This document shows positions 41,745 through 51,008 of a DNA stretch of 64,000 nucleotides, in pieces. How positions within the stretch are numbered: the stretch's first letter is position 1; each line of letters begins with the position of its first letter. This stretch comes from Limiplasma sp036652695 (GTDB lineage: Bacteria; Bacillota; Clostridia; Christensenellales; Aristaeellaceae). The DNA lies in NCBI GenBank assembly GCA_036652695.1, contig JAVVVJ010000008.1:1-64000 (forward strand), read 5' to 3'. The notes beneath the pieces were generated by a model, which saw only the letters and a program-made list of their open reading frames with translations, did no database searches and was not told the DNA's origin. The position numbers were made by a program, and so were the translations under genes.

Positions 41745-43301
41745 ATGAAACATGCTTGCCTATGCTGGCTGCTGGCTTGTTGCTTGCTGCTTGCGTCCTG
41801 TGCTGCTCCGGCGAATTCCTCGCGGGATGTGGAGCTTGCCCAACCAGTTCACATCAGCATTGCCTTTTGGAACGTGGGGGACGAGCTGGTGGGCGATCCG
41901 CTGCAGCGCTATGTGGAGGAGAAATTCAACATCGTCTTTGACCATGTCAACGTCACCTATGATAATTATACCGAGCGGCTCCAGCAGCTATCCGCGTCCG
42001 ATGAACTGCCGGATATCTTAGCCAACGATATTTTGGGCACGTCCGCGTATGAAAGCTGGATCACGCAGGGGAAAATTCGCGCCATTCCCAAGGAGCTGAC
42101 CGAGTACCCGCTGCTGGAGGCGTATTTGGATCAGCCTTACAACGAACGCTTCAAGCGGGATAACGGCTCCTATTATATGATCCCGCGGCTGACGTACTCC
42201 GAGGAATCGCTTTGGGCGCTGGATCGGTGCATCATGGTGCGCAAGGATTGGCTGGAGAAGCTTGACCTTTCTTTGCCGCACAGCTGGGGGGAGTTTGAGG
42301 CGCTCCTGCGCGGCTTTGTGCAAGGCGACCCGGATGGCAACGGCAAGGCCGATACGGGCGGGCTGGTCGCAACGCATCTAAACACGCTGGAGGCGATCTA
42401 CCTGCCGCTGTTTGCGGAGCTTAGCAACACGGAACGCGGCTGGATGTACGAGGATGGGCAGTGGATGCCCTCCTACTGCTCCAAAAGAACCGCTCCGGCG
42501 CTGGAAAAGGTGCGCCAATTGTATCAGGAGGGTCTGCTTGCCAAGGATTTTGTATACCTTTCCACAGCCGAGGCCATTAAGGCCTTTGCAAACGGCAAAT
42601 ATGGCGCGATCTGCGGGCAGTACTATAAGGTTGTGAACTATATGTCCGACAACGGAAGGCAGGATGAGATTGCCGATGTGGTGGCCATTCTGCCGACATG
42701 GCCTGCCGACGATGGGAACACCTATCGCTTTACCACCAGCCTGCATTGGTCGGAAAGCTATTTTGGCGCCAATGTATCAAACGAAAAGATGAAGCTCATC
42801 CTATCGCTGTATAATTGGCTGCTCTCCGATGAATTTGCCCGCATCTACGAATATGGGCTGGAGGGCGTGGATTGGACTTGGCAGGCTGGCAAGGCCACCC
42901 CGCTGGGGTCGGTATCGCCGCTGCGAAAATACCCGTCGCTCGCGCTGCTTGCGCAGCTTGTGGAATGGCGGCAGGATGAGGGGTATGTGACCAATGATTA
43001 TAACATCCTCACCTATGGCGCGGCGCAGCTGCGCTATGCGCAGGAAATGCTTGCGTGGTTTCGCGAGCACGCCCAGCGCGTCAATTATAACTTTGATATT
43101 GTGTTTATGTCGTTGCCATCAAAAAACAGCCTTGTGTACAATTCAGTGGTGCAGGATGAAATGGTGAAGGTCATTGTGGGGCAGGAAAGCGCGCTAACGG
43201 CATGGCCAGCCGCTCTCCAGCGCCTGCGGGAAACCACAACGCTCTCTCAGGCGATTACGGATGTCACGCGCGAGGCGGAGCGCGAGGGAATCAAGCCCTA
43301 G
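41745..43301 (+). CDS. lipoprotein sugar-binding protein (ABC family 1)
   Basis: A 518-residue extracellular solute-binding protein. The signal peptide ends in the lipobox LAS-Cys19, so the mature protein is lipid-anchored outside. The mature part has the family 1 pattern (HISIAFWNVGDELVGDP, DELPDILANDI, DPDGNGKADTGG, AFANGKYGAICGQ). At this length it resembles the long YtcQ/LplA-type oligosaccharide binding proteins. AAAGGAAG precedes ATG 41745. It stands between the divergent two-component genes and a second binding protein that precedes the permeases, so it may serve transport or act as a ligand-binding partner of the kinase. Confidence 0.88.
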   Translation: MKHACLCWLLACCLLLASCAAPANSSRDVELAQPVHISIAFWNVGDELVGDPLQRYVEEKFNIVFDHVNVTYDNYTERLQQLSASDELPDILANDILGTSAYESWITQGKIRAIPKELTEYPLLEAYLDQPYNERFKRDNGSYYMIPRLTYSEESLWALDRCIMVRKDWLEKLDLSLPHSWGEFEALLRGFVQGDPDGNGKADTGGLVATHLNTLEAIYLPLFAELSNTERGWMYEDGQWMPSYCSKRTAPALEKVRQLYQEGLLAKDFVYLSTAEAIKAFANGKYGAICGQYYKVVNYMSDNGRQDEIADVVAILPTWPADDGNTYRFTTSLHWSESYFGANVSNEKMKLILSLYNWLLSDEFARIYEYGLEGVDWTWQAGKATPLGSVSPLRKYPSLALLAQLVEWRQDEGYVTNDYNILTYGAAQLRYAQEMLAWFREHAQRVNYNFDIVFMSLPSKNSLVYNSVVQDEMVKVIVGQESALTAWPAALQRLRETTTLSQAITDVTREAEREGIKP

Positions 43302-43488
43302 CAAAACGTTGCATTTGGTGGAAAGAAAACCAGCCGAGCCATGAATTGAAGGCGCTGGTTTAGCAAAAACTGTTGCTCATTTAGTTTTGTGGGGGCACAA
43401 AGGCGAAGCTGGCGGGTTTTTGTCCATAAGCAACTAATCTGCCCTCATTCATTTTTTTCTTGGTTGATTGTACAATAAGGTCATGAAA

Positions 43489-43509
43489 TCTCCTTGCATC
43501 ACAAGGAGA
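43489..43509 (+). promoter_or_regulatory. 8-bp perfect inverted repeat before the second binding-protein gene
   Basis: TCTCCTTG and CAAGGAGA flank five bases, ending a few bases before the AGGAGG ribosome site of the gene at 43533. A weak -10 (TACAAT, 43471-43476) lies just upstream. It may be an operator or a leader hairpin. Confidence 0.45.
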
Positions 43510-43532
43510 AATGAAGAGGAGGATCATGGTAA

Positions 43533-44759
43533 ATGAAAAAGTTTCTAAGCCTTTTGCTTGCAGTAACCATGCTTTTGTCCCTGACCGCCGTTGGCGCATC
43601 CGCTGAAGCAGCGCCCCTCGTATACTGGTCCATGTGGTCCAGCACCGAACCCCAGGCCATTGCCATCCAGCAGGTGATTGACACCTATACCGCCGAGACC
43701 GGCGTGAAGGTCAATGTGGAATGGAAGGGTCGCGATGTGAAAACCATCATCGAGACCGCCATTGACGCTGGCGAGCAGGTTGACCTGTTCGATACCGACT
43801 TCCAGCTGCTGTCCCAGCAGATGGGCGGCAAGCTCATGGATCTGGAAGAGATGGCAAAGGCTGTGGAATACGACAGCTTCGCGGTTGCCGCGCTTCCCGC
43901 CGCCGTGCGTGAGTGGGCAGGCACCCTCAAGTGCATCCCCTATCAGGCGTACACCTCCGGCATCTTCTACAACAAGGCGATCTTTGAAGAAGTCGGCATC
44001 GAAAAAGAGCCTGCGACTTGGACAGAGCTCATGGACGTTTGCGCGAAGATCAAGGCTGCCGGCTATGCTCCCTTTGCGCAGGACGATGCGTATGTCCGCT
44101 ATACCTTTGGCTTCCTGATGGCTCGTCACATTGGCCAAAATGGCGTGAAGGACCTCGTTGCAAAGGGTGACTGGGCGGAGAATCCCGCCGCGCTGGCCTC
44201 TGCTTCCGCCATCGAAGAAATGGTGAAGCTGGGCTATTTCGAAGAGAATGTTCCCGGAACCTTCCCCGCCAGCGAGTACGAGATTGGCTTCGGCACCACC
44301 GCGATGATCGTTAACGCGTCTTGGGTGTATAACGAGATCGTCCTAGGCACCGAGAACAAGGATCTGGTGCTTGGCATGTTCAACTTCCCCACCGTAGAGG
44401 GCGGCACCGATCCCGCGACCGTTGCCAACGTTGGCGCGCAGGCCTTCGCCATCCCCGCGACCTCCAAGAATGGCCAGGCTGCCTTTGACCTCATCATGCG
44501 TTTGACCTCCGGCGAGGGCGATCAGCTTGTTGCCACCCAGAGCGTGGGTATTCCGTCTGATACGCGCAACACCGAATGGCCCGAGTCTCTGGCTGGCTGC
44601 CGTGACGCTTTCAACGCCCTCACCGGCGTGTACGAGTGGAACATGGGTCTGAGCGGCGACAAGGATCTCGACGCCGCCATGCAGACCGCCTGCCTCAAGC
44701 TCTTTGAGGGCGGCACCGCTCAGGAATTCGTTGATACAATGGAAGCGGCCTCCAAATAA
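43533..44759 (+). CDS. ABC sugar-binding protein (family 1)
   Basis: A 408-residue periplasmic-type sugar binding protein. It has a signal peptide (MKKFLSLLLAVTMLLSL) ending at an AxA site, without a lipobox cysteine. Mature landmarks are APLVYWSMWSSTEPQA, NVEWKGRDVKTIIE, FYNKAIFEEVGI and TTAMIVNASWVYNE. The presence of MalF/MalG-type permeases 85 bases downstream makes it their binding protein. How it stays at the surface without a lipid anchor in a single-membrane cell is unclear; uncleaved signal or a different cleavage is possible. Ligand probably a galactose-containing disaccharide judged from the GH112 gene. Confidence 0.9.
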   Translation: MKKFLSLLLAVTMLLSLTAVGASAEAAPLVYWSMWSSTEPQAIAIQQVIDTYTAETGVKVNVEWKGRDVKTIIETAIDAGEQVDLFDTDFQLLSQQMGGKLMDLEEMAKAVEYDSFAVAALPAAVREWAGTLKCIPYQAYTSGIFYNKAIFEEVGIEKEPATWTELMDVCAKIKAAGYAPFAQDDAYVRYTFGFLMARHIGQNGVKDLVAKGDWAENPAALASASAIEEMVKLGYFEENVPGTFPASEYEIGFGTTAMIVNASWVYNEIVLGTENKDLVLGMFNFPTVEGGTDPATVANVGAQAFAIPATSKNGQAAFDLIMRLTSGEGDQLVATQSVGIPSDTRNTEWPESLAGCRDAFNALTGVYEWNMGLSGDKDLDAAMQTACLKLFEGGTAQEFVDTMEAASK

Positions 44760-44776
44760 GCACATTCCCTTATTTC

Positions 44777-44816
44777 AAAATGAGGTGGCATCGTTTCGGC
44801 GCTGCCACCTCATTTT
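44777..44816 (+). terminator. strong hairpin between binding protein and permeases
   Basis: AAAATGAGGTGGCA and TGCCACCTCATTTT are a perfect 14-bp inverted repeat around 12 bases. Only four T follow. Probably an attenuator that keeps binding-protein mRNA in excess. Confidence 0.75.
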
Positions 44817-44844
44817 CAGTCAATGATCAGGAGGAAGGAGCCGT

Positions 44845-45750
44845 ATGAAAAAAAGCAAATCAATGATCATTCTCTTTGTAACGCCAGCGGTTCTGACGTT
44901 TTTTGTCATGTTCCTCTACCCCGTTGCCCGCACCATTGTCATGAGCTTTTTTCGTGTGGAAAGCGTAACCGCGCCGCTTGGCGATTGGAGCTTTACAGGG
45001 ATAGAGAACTACGCGACGCTTTGGGATTCCGTTACCTTCCACGCGGCGATGGGGAATATCCTGCGCATTTGGCTTGTGGGCGGCATGGTGGTGCTTGCCT
45101 TTAGCCTATTTTTTGCCGTGATTTTGACCAGCGGCGTGCGCGGAAAGTCTTTTTTTCGTGCGATGATTTACCTGCCAAATATTGTTAGCGCAGTTGCGCT
45201 GGCTACCATGTGGAAGCAATTTGTTTTTGTCAACAAAAACTACGGCCTGCTCAAGGGCACGTTTAAGGCGCTTGGGCTGGAATCCCTGCGTGCCATCAAC
45301 TGGTTGGGCACGGATATGTTGTTTTGGTCCATGCTGATCGCGTTCTGTTTTGGCTCTATCGGCTATTATATGCTTATCTTCCTAAGCGGCATCGAGCGCA
45401 TCCCGGCCGATTTGTTTGAGGCGGCAACCATCGATGGCGCTACGAAGCCCAAACAATTCTTTCATATTACATTGCCGCTGCTCAAAGGCGTGTTCAAAAC
45501 CAACATCACCTTTTGGAGCATCAACACCATCACCTTCTTTGTGTGGAGCAAGATGTTCAGCCCGCAAAACACCGAGCTTACCACCGTTGCGCCCATGGTG
45601 TATATGTACGACCTCACCTTTGGCACGCAGGGCAGCACGCAGCGCGACGCGGGTGCTGGAGCCGCCATCGGCGTGGTGATGGCGGTGTGCGTGCTGTTGA
45701 TTTTTTTGATCCTCAACCACTTGGTGCGTGATGACGGCATGGAGTATTAA
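44845..45750 (+). CDS. sugar ABC transporter permease, MalF type
   Basis: A 301-residue CUT1-family permease with about six helices, beginning SMIILFVTPAVLTFFVMFLYPV, and the EAA loop in DLFEAATIDGATKPKQFFHITLPLLKG that contacts the ATPase. AGGAGGAAGGAG lies before ATG 44845. It forms a channel with the next permease. No ATPase gene is found in the cluster, so it probably shares a multitask ATPase of the MsmX/UgpC kind encoded elsewhere. Confidence 0.93.
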   Translation: MKKSKSMIILFVTPAVLTFFVMFLYPVARTIVMSFFRVESVTAPLGDWSFTGIENYATLWDSVTFHAAMGNILRIWLVGGMVVLAFSLFFAVILTSGVRGKSFFRAMIYLPNIVSAVALATMWKQFVFVNKNYGLLKGTFKALGLESLRAINWLGTDMLFWSMLIAFCFGSIGYYMLIFLSGIERIPADLFEAATIDGATKPKQFFHITLPLLKGVFKTNITFWSINTITFFVWSKMFSPQNTELTTVAPMVYMYDLTFGTQGSTQRDAGAGAAIGVVMAVCVLLIFLILNHLVRDDGMEY

Positions 45751-45768
45751 GAAAAGGGGGACACAGTG

Positions 45769-46635
45769 ATGACTTCCGAAATCAAAAAGAGGCCCGCCCA
45801 TCATTCCCATACGCTCAAGCTGCTGCCGGGCTATGCGGTAATGGTGCTGTGGCTCCTGTTTACGGTGGTGCTGCTGGGCTGGATCTTTGCGGCCAGCTTT
45901 TCCACCACAAAAGAGATCAACATGGGCGCGGTGCTGCGCTTTGAAAGCGGCCTTCACTTTGAAAACTACACTGCCGCGTGGAACTCCTATAACGTATCCA
46001 TCTACTTTATGAACTCGCTCATTTACGCCACAAGCGCGCTTGTGCTGATCATTATGATCTCCGCGCCAGCGGCCTATGTGCTTTCGCGCTTTCCATTTCC
46101 GGGGAACAAGCTCATCCGCATGTGCTTTATCTTTGCCATGAGCATCCCCATTATCATGGTGATCCTGCCGCTCTTTGGGCTGACCACGCAGCTTCGGCTC
46201 AACGGCTCCCGCTGGACGCTCATCGCGCTGTACACCATGATGAACATTCCCTTCACCACTACGTTCCTGCTCAACTTTTTCGGCTCCCTCAGCCGCACCT
46301 ACGAGGAGGCCGCCGCCATTGACGGGTGTAGCCCCATGAAAACCTTTTGGCTGATCATGCTGCCCCTTGCGCAGCCGGGCATCATTACGGTGGGCATCTT
46401 TCTGTTCCTTGGCGTATGGAACGAGTACTTTATGGCGCTCATCTTTGCCGGCTCCGAAAACCTGCGCTCTGTGGGTCCCGGCCTGTACATGATGGTGGAT
46501 ACCATGACGCGCACAGGCAAGCTTGGCGGGCTGTTCGCCTCTGTGGTGATCGTGTTTCTGCCGACCTTCCTGCTGTACATCTTCCTATCGGAAAAGATCA
46601 TTGCGGGCGTTACGGGCGGCGGTATCAAGGGGTAA
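45769..46635 (+). CDS. sugar ABC transporter permease, MalG type
   Basis: Second CUT1 permease, 288 residues. Helices include YAVMVLWLLFTVVLLGWIF; the EAA loop is YEEAAAIDGCSPMKTFWLIMLPLAQPG. I start at ATG 45769, eight bases after AAAAGGGGG; a GTG at 45766 is the alternative. Spacing of 18 bases to the upstream permease supports a transcript running from the binding protein through to the phosphorylase and sulfatase. Confidence 0.93.
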   Translation: MTSEIKKRPAHHSHTLKLLPGYAVMVLWLLFTVVLLGWIFAASFSTTKEINMGAVLRFESGLHFENYTAAWNSYNVSIYFMNSLIYATSALVLIIMISAPAAYVLSRFPFPGNKLIRMCFIFAMSIPIIMVILPLFGLTTQLRLNGSRWTLIALYTMMNIPFTTTFLLNFFGSLSRTYEEAAAIDGCSPMKTFWLIMLPLAQPGIITVGIFLFLGVWNEYFMALIFAGSENLRSVGPGLYMMVDTMTRTGKLGGLFASVVIVFLPTFLLYIFLSEKIIAGVTGGGIKG

Positions 46636-46680
46636 TCTAAAATAGGGCTTTTACGCATTTGCAAAAGGATGGCGATCAAA

Positions 46681-48846
46681 ATGGATGAAAAGCGCACAGG
46701 TCGTGTAACCATACCAACCGATGTGGACGTCGTTCCAGAAACCCTCGCCCTTATGAAGCGCTGGGGCGCGGACGCGATCCGCGATTGTGACGGCACGGAC
46801 TTTCCCGAGGCGCTCAAGGAAACGGGCGCGAAGGTGTACAGCACCTATTACACCACGCGCAAGGATAACGCGTGGGCCAAAGCCAACCCGGATGAGGTGC
46901 AGCAGTGCTACCTGATGACGGGCTTCCATACCGCCGTGGGCGGCGAGCTTTCGATTCCGCTGATGCAGGGCGTTTCGCCGGAGCTGATGCAGGTGAACGA
47001 CCGCGACGAGATCACCCGCTGGTGGGAGGTCATCGACCGCACCACGGGCGCTGTGGTGCCAACGGCGCAGTGGGGCTATGACGCGGACAAGGGCTGCGTG
47101 ACGATTCCCGCGCCTGTGCCTTTTCACGATTATACGGTCAGCTTTTTGGCGTACCTCATTTGGGACCCGGTGCATATGTACAACGCCGTGGTCAACGATT
47201 GGAAAAACGTGGAGCACCAAATTACCTTTGACGTGCGCCAGCCCAAAACCCACGCCTTTACCATGGAGCGCCTGCGCCGCTTTATCGCGGAGCACCCCTA
47301 TGTCAGCGTGATCCGTTATACGACCTTCTTCCATCAGTTCACGCTGGTCTTTGATGAATTGAAGCGGGAAAAATACGTGGATTGGTACGGCTATTCCGCG
47401 TCCGTATCGCCATACATCCTGCGGCAGTTTGAGCAGGAGGTTGGCTATCCCTTCCGCGCGGAGTACATCATCGATCAGGGGTATTACAACAATCAGTACC
47501 GCGTGCCCAGTACGCAGTTCAAGGATTTCCAAGCCTTTCAGCGGCGCGAGGTCGCAAAGCTCGCAAAGGAGCTTGTGGACATCACACACGAGCTGGGCAA
47601 GGAAGCCATGATGTTCCTTGGCGACCACTGGATTGGCACAGAGCCTTTTATGGAGGAGTTTCAGCAAATTGGCCTAGATGCGGTGGTCGGCAGCGTTGGC
47701 AACGGCTCTACGCTGCGCCTCATCAGCGATATTCCCGGCGTCAAATACACCGAGGGACGCTTTTTGCCCTACTTCTTCCCGGATACCTTCCATGAGGGCG
47801 GCGACCCTGTGAAGGAAGCGAAGGTCAATTGGGTCACCGCGCGGCGCGCCATCCTGCGCAAGCCCATCGATCGCATCGGCTATGGCGGCTACCTGAAGCT
47901 TGCCTGCCAGTTCCCGGATTTTCTTGCCTATGTGGAAAGCGTGTGCGATGAATTCCGGCTTCTGTATGAGAACATTCGCGGCACAACGCCCTATTGCGTA
48001 AAGACCGTTGCGGTGCTCAACTGCTGGGGTAAAATGCGTGCGTGGGGCTGCCATATGGTGCATCACGCGCTCTACCAGCAGCAAAACTACAGCTATGCGG
48101 GTGTGATTGAGGCGTTGAGCGGCGCACCCTTTGACGTGCGCTTCCTCAGCTTTGACGAGCTGAAAGCCAACCCGGCCGTGCTGGATGGCGTGGATGTGCT
48201 GTTGAACCTTGGCGATGGCGATACGGCGCATACGGGCGGCGCGTATTGGGAGGACGCGGAGATCGTGGCGGCGGTGAAGGGCTTCATTCATCGTGGCGGC
48301 GGCTTCATCGGCGTGGGTCAGCCCAGCGGGCATGCCTATCAGGGGCGCTATTTTCAGCTCGGCGGCGTGATGGGCGTGGAAAAGGAGCTGGGCTTTACGC
48401 TCAACTACGATAAATACAACTGGGAGGTAGCTCCCTCGCATTTCATTACGGAGGATTGCACGCAAGCCATCGACTTTGGCGAGGGGCAGAAGAGCGTCTA
48501 CGCGCTTGCGCAGGCGACCATTCTCGCCCGGCATGAGAAGGAGGTGCAGATGGCGGTTTCGGAGTTTGGCGAGGGACGGAGCGTCTACCTGAGCGGCCTT
48601 CCCTATAGCTTTGAAAACAGCCGCCTCCTGTATCGCTCCATTTTGTGGAGCGCGCACGCAGAGGAGGCGCTGCACCAGTGGTACAGCAGCAACTTTAACG
48701 TGGAAGTACACGCCTATGTGAAAAACGGCAAGTACTGCGTGGTCAATAACACGTATGAGCCGCAGGAAACCGTGGTTTTCCGCGGCGATGGCACGAGCTT
48801 CGCCTTGCGATTGGACGCAAACGAAATTAAGTGGTACGAAATGTAA
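46681..48846 (+). CDS. GH112 beta-galactoside phosphorylase (lacto-/galacto-N-biose phosphorylase type)
   Basis: A 721-residue cytoplasmic phosphorylase of glycoside hydrolase family 112. The opening GRVTIPTDVDVVPETLALMKRWGADAIRDCDGTD is typical, and FLGDHWIGTEPF lies in the TIM barrel where the proposed acid aspartate is found. The family cleaves Gal-beta-1,3-GlcNAc or GalNAc (or Gal-beta-1,4-rhamnose) with phosphate to galactose 1-phosphate. Which acceptor is used cannot be settled by eye. The neighbouring sulfatase and transporter favour a host mucin or milk glycan disaccharide. ATG 46681 is preferred; ATG 46669 touches the AAAAGG site. Confidence 0.9.
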   Translation: MDEKRTGRVTIPTDVDVVPETLALMKRWGADAIRDCDGTDFPEALKETGAKVYSTYYTTRKDNAWAKANPDEVQQCYLMTGFHTAVGGELSIPLMQGVSPELMQVNDRDEITRWWEVIDRTTGAVVPTAQWGYDADKGCVTIPAPVPFHDYTVSFLAYLIWDPVHMYNAVVNDWKNVEHQITFDVRQPKTHAFTMERLRRFIAEHPYVSVIRYTTFFHQFTLVFDELKREKYVDWYGYSASVSPYILRQFEQEVGYPFRAEYIIDQGYYNNQYRVPSTQFKDFQAFQRREVAKLAKELVDITHELGKEAMMFLGDHWIGTEPFMEEFQQIGLDAVVGSVGNGSTLRLISDIPGVKYTEGRFLPYFFPDTFHEGGDPVKEAKVNWVTARRAILRKPIDRIGYGGYLKLACQFPDFLAYVESVCDEFRLLYENIRGTTPYCVKTVAVLNCWGKMRAWGCHMVHHALYQQQNYSYAGVIEALSGAPFDVRFLSFDELKANPAVLDGVDVLLNLGDGDTAHTGGAYWEDAEIVAAVKGFIHRGGGFIGVGQPSGHAYQGRYFQLGGVMGVEKELGFTLNYDKYNWEVAPSHFITEDCTQAIDFGEGQKSVYALAQATILARHEKEVQMAVSEFGEGRSVYLSGLPYSFENSRLLYRSILWSAHAEEALHQWYSSNFNVEVHAYVKNGKYCVVNNTYEPQETVVFRGDGTSFALRLDANEIKWYEM

Positions 48847-48860
48847 AGGGGGCGGGCGGT

Positions 48861-50324
48861 ATGGCAAAAAGGCCGAATCTGCTGCTGATCATGGTGGATG
48901 AGATGCGCGGGGACTGCATGAGCCTCGCCGGGCATCCGGATGTCAAAACTCCCTACTTGGATAGCTTGGCTTCGCGCGGCATTTGGTTTCCCAACGCGTA
49001 TTCCTCTTGCCCTACCTGCGTGCCCGCGCGCGCGGTGCTCCATACGGGGCTTTCGCAGCGCCACACCGGCCGGGTGGGCTATCAGGATGGGGTTGCTTGG
49101 AACTACGGGCGCACCATGGCGGGGGAGCTGGCAAAGGCGGGGTACTACACGCAATGCGTGGGCAAGATGCACGTACATCCCCTGCGCGAAACCCTCGGCT
49201 TCCATAACGTGGAGCTGCATGACGGCTACCTGCACGAGTACCGCTATCCCAATGTGCCCTATGGTGAAAATCAGCTGGTTGCGGACGATTACTTCTATTG
49301 GCTCAAAACGGAAAAGGGCATTGACTGCGATGTAACCGATACGGGCATTGATTGCAACTCGTGGGTGGCGCGGCCTTGGCCTTATGAGGAAAAATACCAT
49401 CCCACCAACTGGGTTGCCTCCCGCAGCATTGATTTTCTGCGCCGCCGCGACCCGCGCAGGCCGTTTTTCCTGATGACCTCCTTCGTGCGCCCGCATGCGC
49501 CGTATGATGCGCCCCAGCATTATTTTGACCTGTACGAGCGCAAGGAGCTTCGCCCTCCCTTGCAGGGCGATTGGGATGATCGCGCCCTGCGGGAGGAGCT
49601 TGGCGGCCGCTACAACGCGCCTACCGGCCCTAAGGACGCGGAGCTGATTCGCCAGCAGCAGGCGGGCTACTACGCCTGCATCACCCATGTGGATCATCAG
49701 ATTGGGCGGCTGATCATGGCGCTTGTGGAGCAGCGGCTGATGGAGGATACCGTGATCCTCTTTGCCTCCGACCACGGCGAGATGCTCAGCGACCATTGCT
49801 TCAGCCAAAAATCGCGCCCGTATCAGGGCAGCGTGCGCATCCCCATGATCATCAGCGGAGCGGAAAGGTGGATTGGCGCGCAAAACCGCACGAACGACGC
49901 GCTTGTGGAGCTGCGGGATGTGATGCCGACGCTGCTCTCCCTTGCGCAGGCGGAGATTTCCACAGAGCTGGACGGAAGCAGCATGCTTGCGCCAAGCGAG
50001 CGGGAAACGCTGCATTGCGAGCATGTCTATGAGTTTGGGCAGAAATCCTTCCAGATGATGCTGACAAAGACAGATAAGTATATTTGGTTTTCACAGACGG
50101 GGCAGGAGCAGTATTTCGATCTGGCAAACGACCCCACGGAGAGCCACGATGGCATTGCCGATGAGAAATATCAAAGCCGCGTTTCACAGCTGCGTCAAGA
50201 GCTGATCCGTGTGCTTGCCGGTTGCGAGGAAGGGTATAGCGATGGCACGCGGCTCATTGCCGGGCATGCGCCGCGAATCCTGCTGCGCTCCGTGCTTGGG
50301 CAGGATGCGCAAGCGGACGAATAA
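48861..50324 (+). CDS. sulfatase, formylglycine-dependent type I
   Basis: A 487-residue alkaline-phosphatase-fold sulfatase. The modification motif is C53-V-P-A-R57 in CPTCVPARAVLHTG, whose cysteine must be converted to formylglycine (by an anSME in anaerobes; not in this window). Metal ligands are in IMVDEMRGD and FASDHGEML. No signal peptide is evident, so it would act in the cytoplasm on imported sulfated sugars. It starts 14 bases after the GH112 gene and is probably co-transcribed, implying removal of sulfate from the same glycan. Confidence 0.92.
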   Translation: MAKRPNLLLIMVDEMRGDCMSLAGHPDVKTPYLDSLASRGIWFPNAYSSCPTCVPARAVLHTGLSQRHTGRVGYQDGVAWNYGRTMAGELAKAGYYTQCVGKMHVHPLRETLGFHNVELHDGYLHEYRYPNVPYGENQLVADDYFYWLKTEKGIDCDVTDTGIDCNSWVARPWPYEEKYHPTNWVASRSIDFLRRRDPRRPFFLMTSFVRPHAPYDAPQHYFDLYERKELRPPLQGDWDDRALREELGGRYNAPTGPKDAELIRQQQAGYYACITHVDHQIGRLIMALVEQRLMEDTVILFASDHGEMLSDHCFSQKSRPYQGSVRIPMIISGAERWIGAQNRTNDALVELRDVMPTLLSLAQAEISTELDGSSMLAPSERETLHCEHVYEFGQKSFQMMLTKTDKYIWFSQTGQEQYFDLANDPTESHDGIADEKYQSRVSQLRQELIRVLAGCEEGYSDGTRLIAGHAPRILLRSVLGQDAQADE

Positions 50325-50454
50325 AAAAAGGCCGCTTCTCTTTGAGCCGCACAGGCGACCACGGGAAACAGGCGCGGAGGTCTTTGCGGAAATTGATTTA
50401 CGGTCATCACGCTGCTCTTCAAGGCGCGTGACGAGGAAAGGAAGGAACGAACCA

Positions 50455-50943
50455 ATGCCTGATATGCTGGTTCATTTGCTCAATCTGCCCAAGGTGGAGC
50501 CCGTTATGGAAACGCTGGAGGAGTGCAACCTTCAAATCCGCCGCGCGCTCGCGCCGGATAAACTGCGCATTGTGCCATGGGTGCAGGAGCATTCGGGCGT
50601 TAGTGCGGCGGGGGAGTGCGACGTATGCTTCAGCCATACGCCTGTGAGCTGCTTTGTGGCTACGCAGGGCGCGCGCATCATCGGCTATGCGTGCTACAAT
50701 GCCACCGCGCCCGATTTCTTTGGCCCCACGCGCGTGCTGGACGAGTTCCAAGGCAAAGGCGTGGGCAAGGCGCTCCTGCTTCGCGCACTGGCCGCCATGC
50801 GCGATGAGGGCTACATCTATGCCATCATCGGCGGCGTAGGGCCGCAGGCGTTTTATGATAAATGCGTCGGCGCGACGCTGATCCCGGATTCTACTCCCGG
50901 CATTTACAAGGATTTTATTGGCGCGCTGGAAACGCGGCAATAG
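50455..50943 (+). CDS. GNAT family N-acetyltransferase
   Basis: A 162-residue acetyltransferase. The acetyl-CoA loop FQGKGVGKALLLRALAAM and the following AIIGGVGPQAFYDKCVGATLIP match the GNAT fold. Start ATG 50455 has AAAGGAAGGAA upstream; an open frame continuing into the sulfatase gene has no such support. Substrate unknown. About 130 bases, including a small CACGC/GCGTG hairpin at about 50405-50430, separate it from the sulfatase, so it may be transcribed separately. Confidence 0.82.
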   Translation: MPDMLVHLLNLPKVEPVMETLEECNLQIRRALAPDKLRIVPWVQEHSGVSAAGECDVCFSHTPVSCFVATQGARIIGYACYNATAPDFFGPTRVLDEFQGKGVGKALLLRALAAMRDEGYIYAIIGGVGPQAFYDKCVGATLIPDSTPGIYKDFIGALETRQ

Positions 50944-50946
50944 TGC

Positions 50947-51000
50947 AAAAAAGCGCCGCGAGCGACCCCCAAAGAGCAGGGGGGCGTTCGCGGCGCTTTT
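50947..51000. terminator. bidirectional terminator
   Basis: AAAAGCGCCGCGA and TCGCGGCGCTTTT pair, extended inward by CCCCC/GGGGG. A and T runs on both sides let it serve the GNAT gene (+) and the HEAT gene (-). Confidence 0.88.
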
Positions 51001-51008
51001 CCGTGCGC

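Noticed and set aside
50209..50454. Longer form of the GNAT protein starting inside the sulfatase gene.
   Set aside because: No ribosome site at that start and large overlap; ATG 50455 has a clear one.
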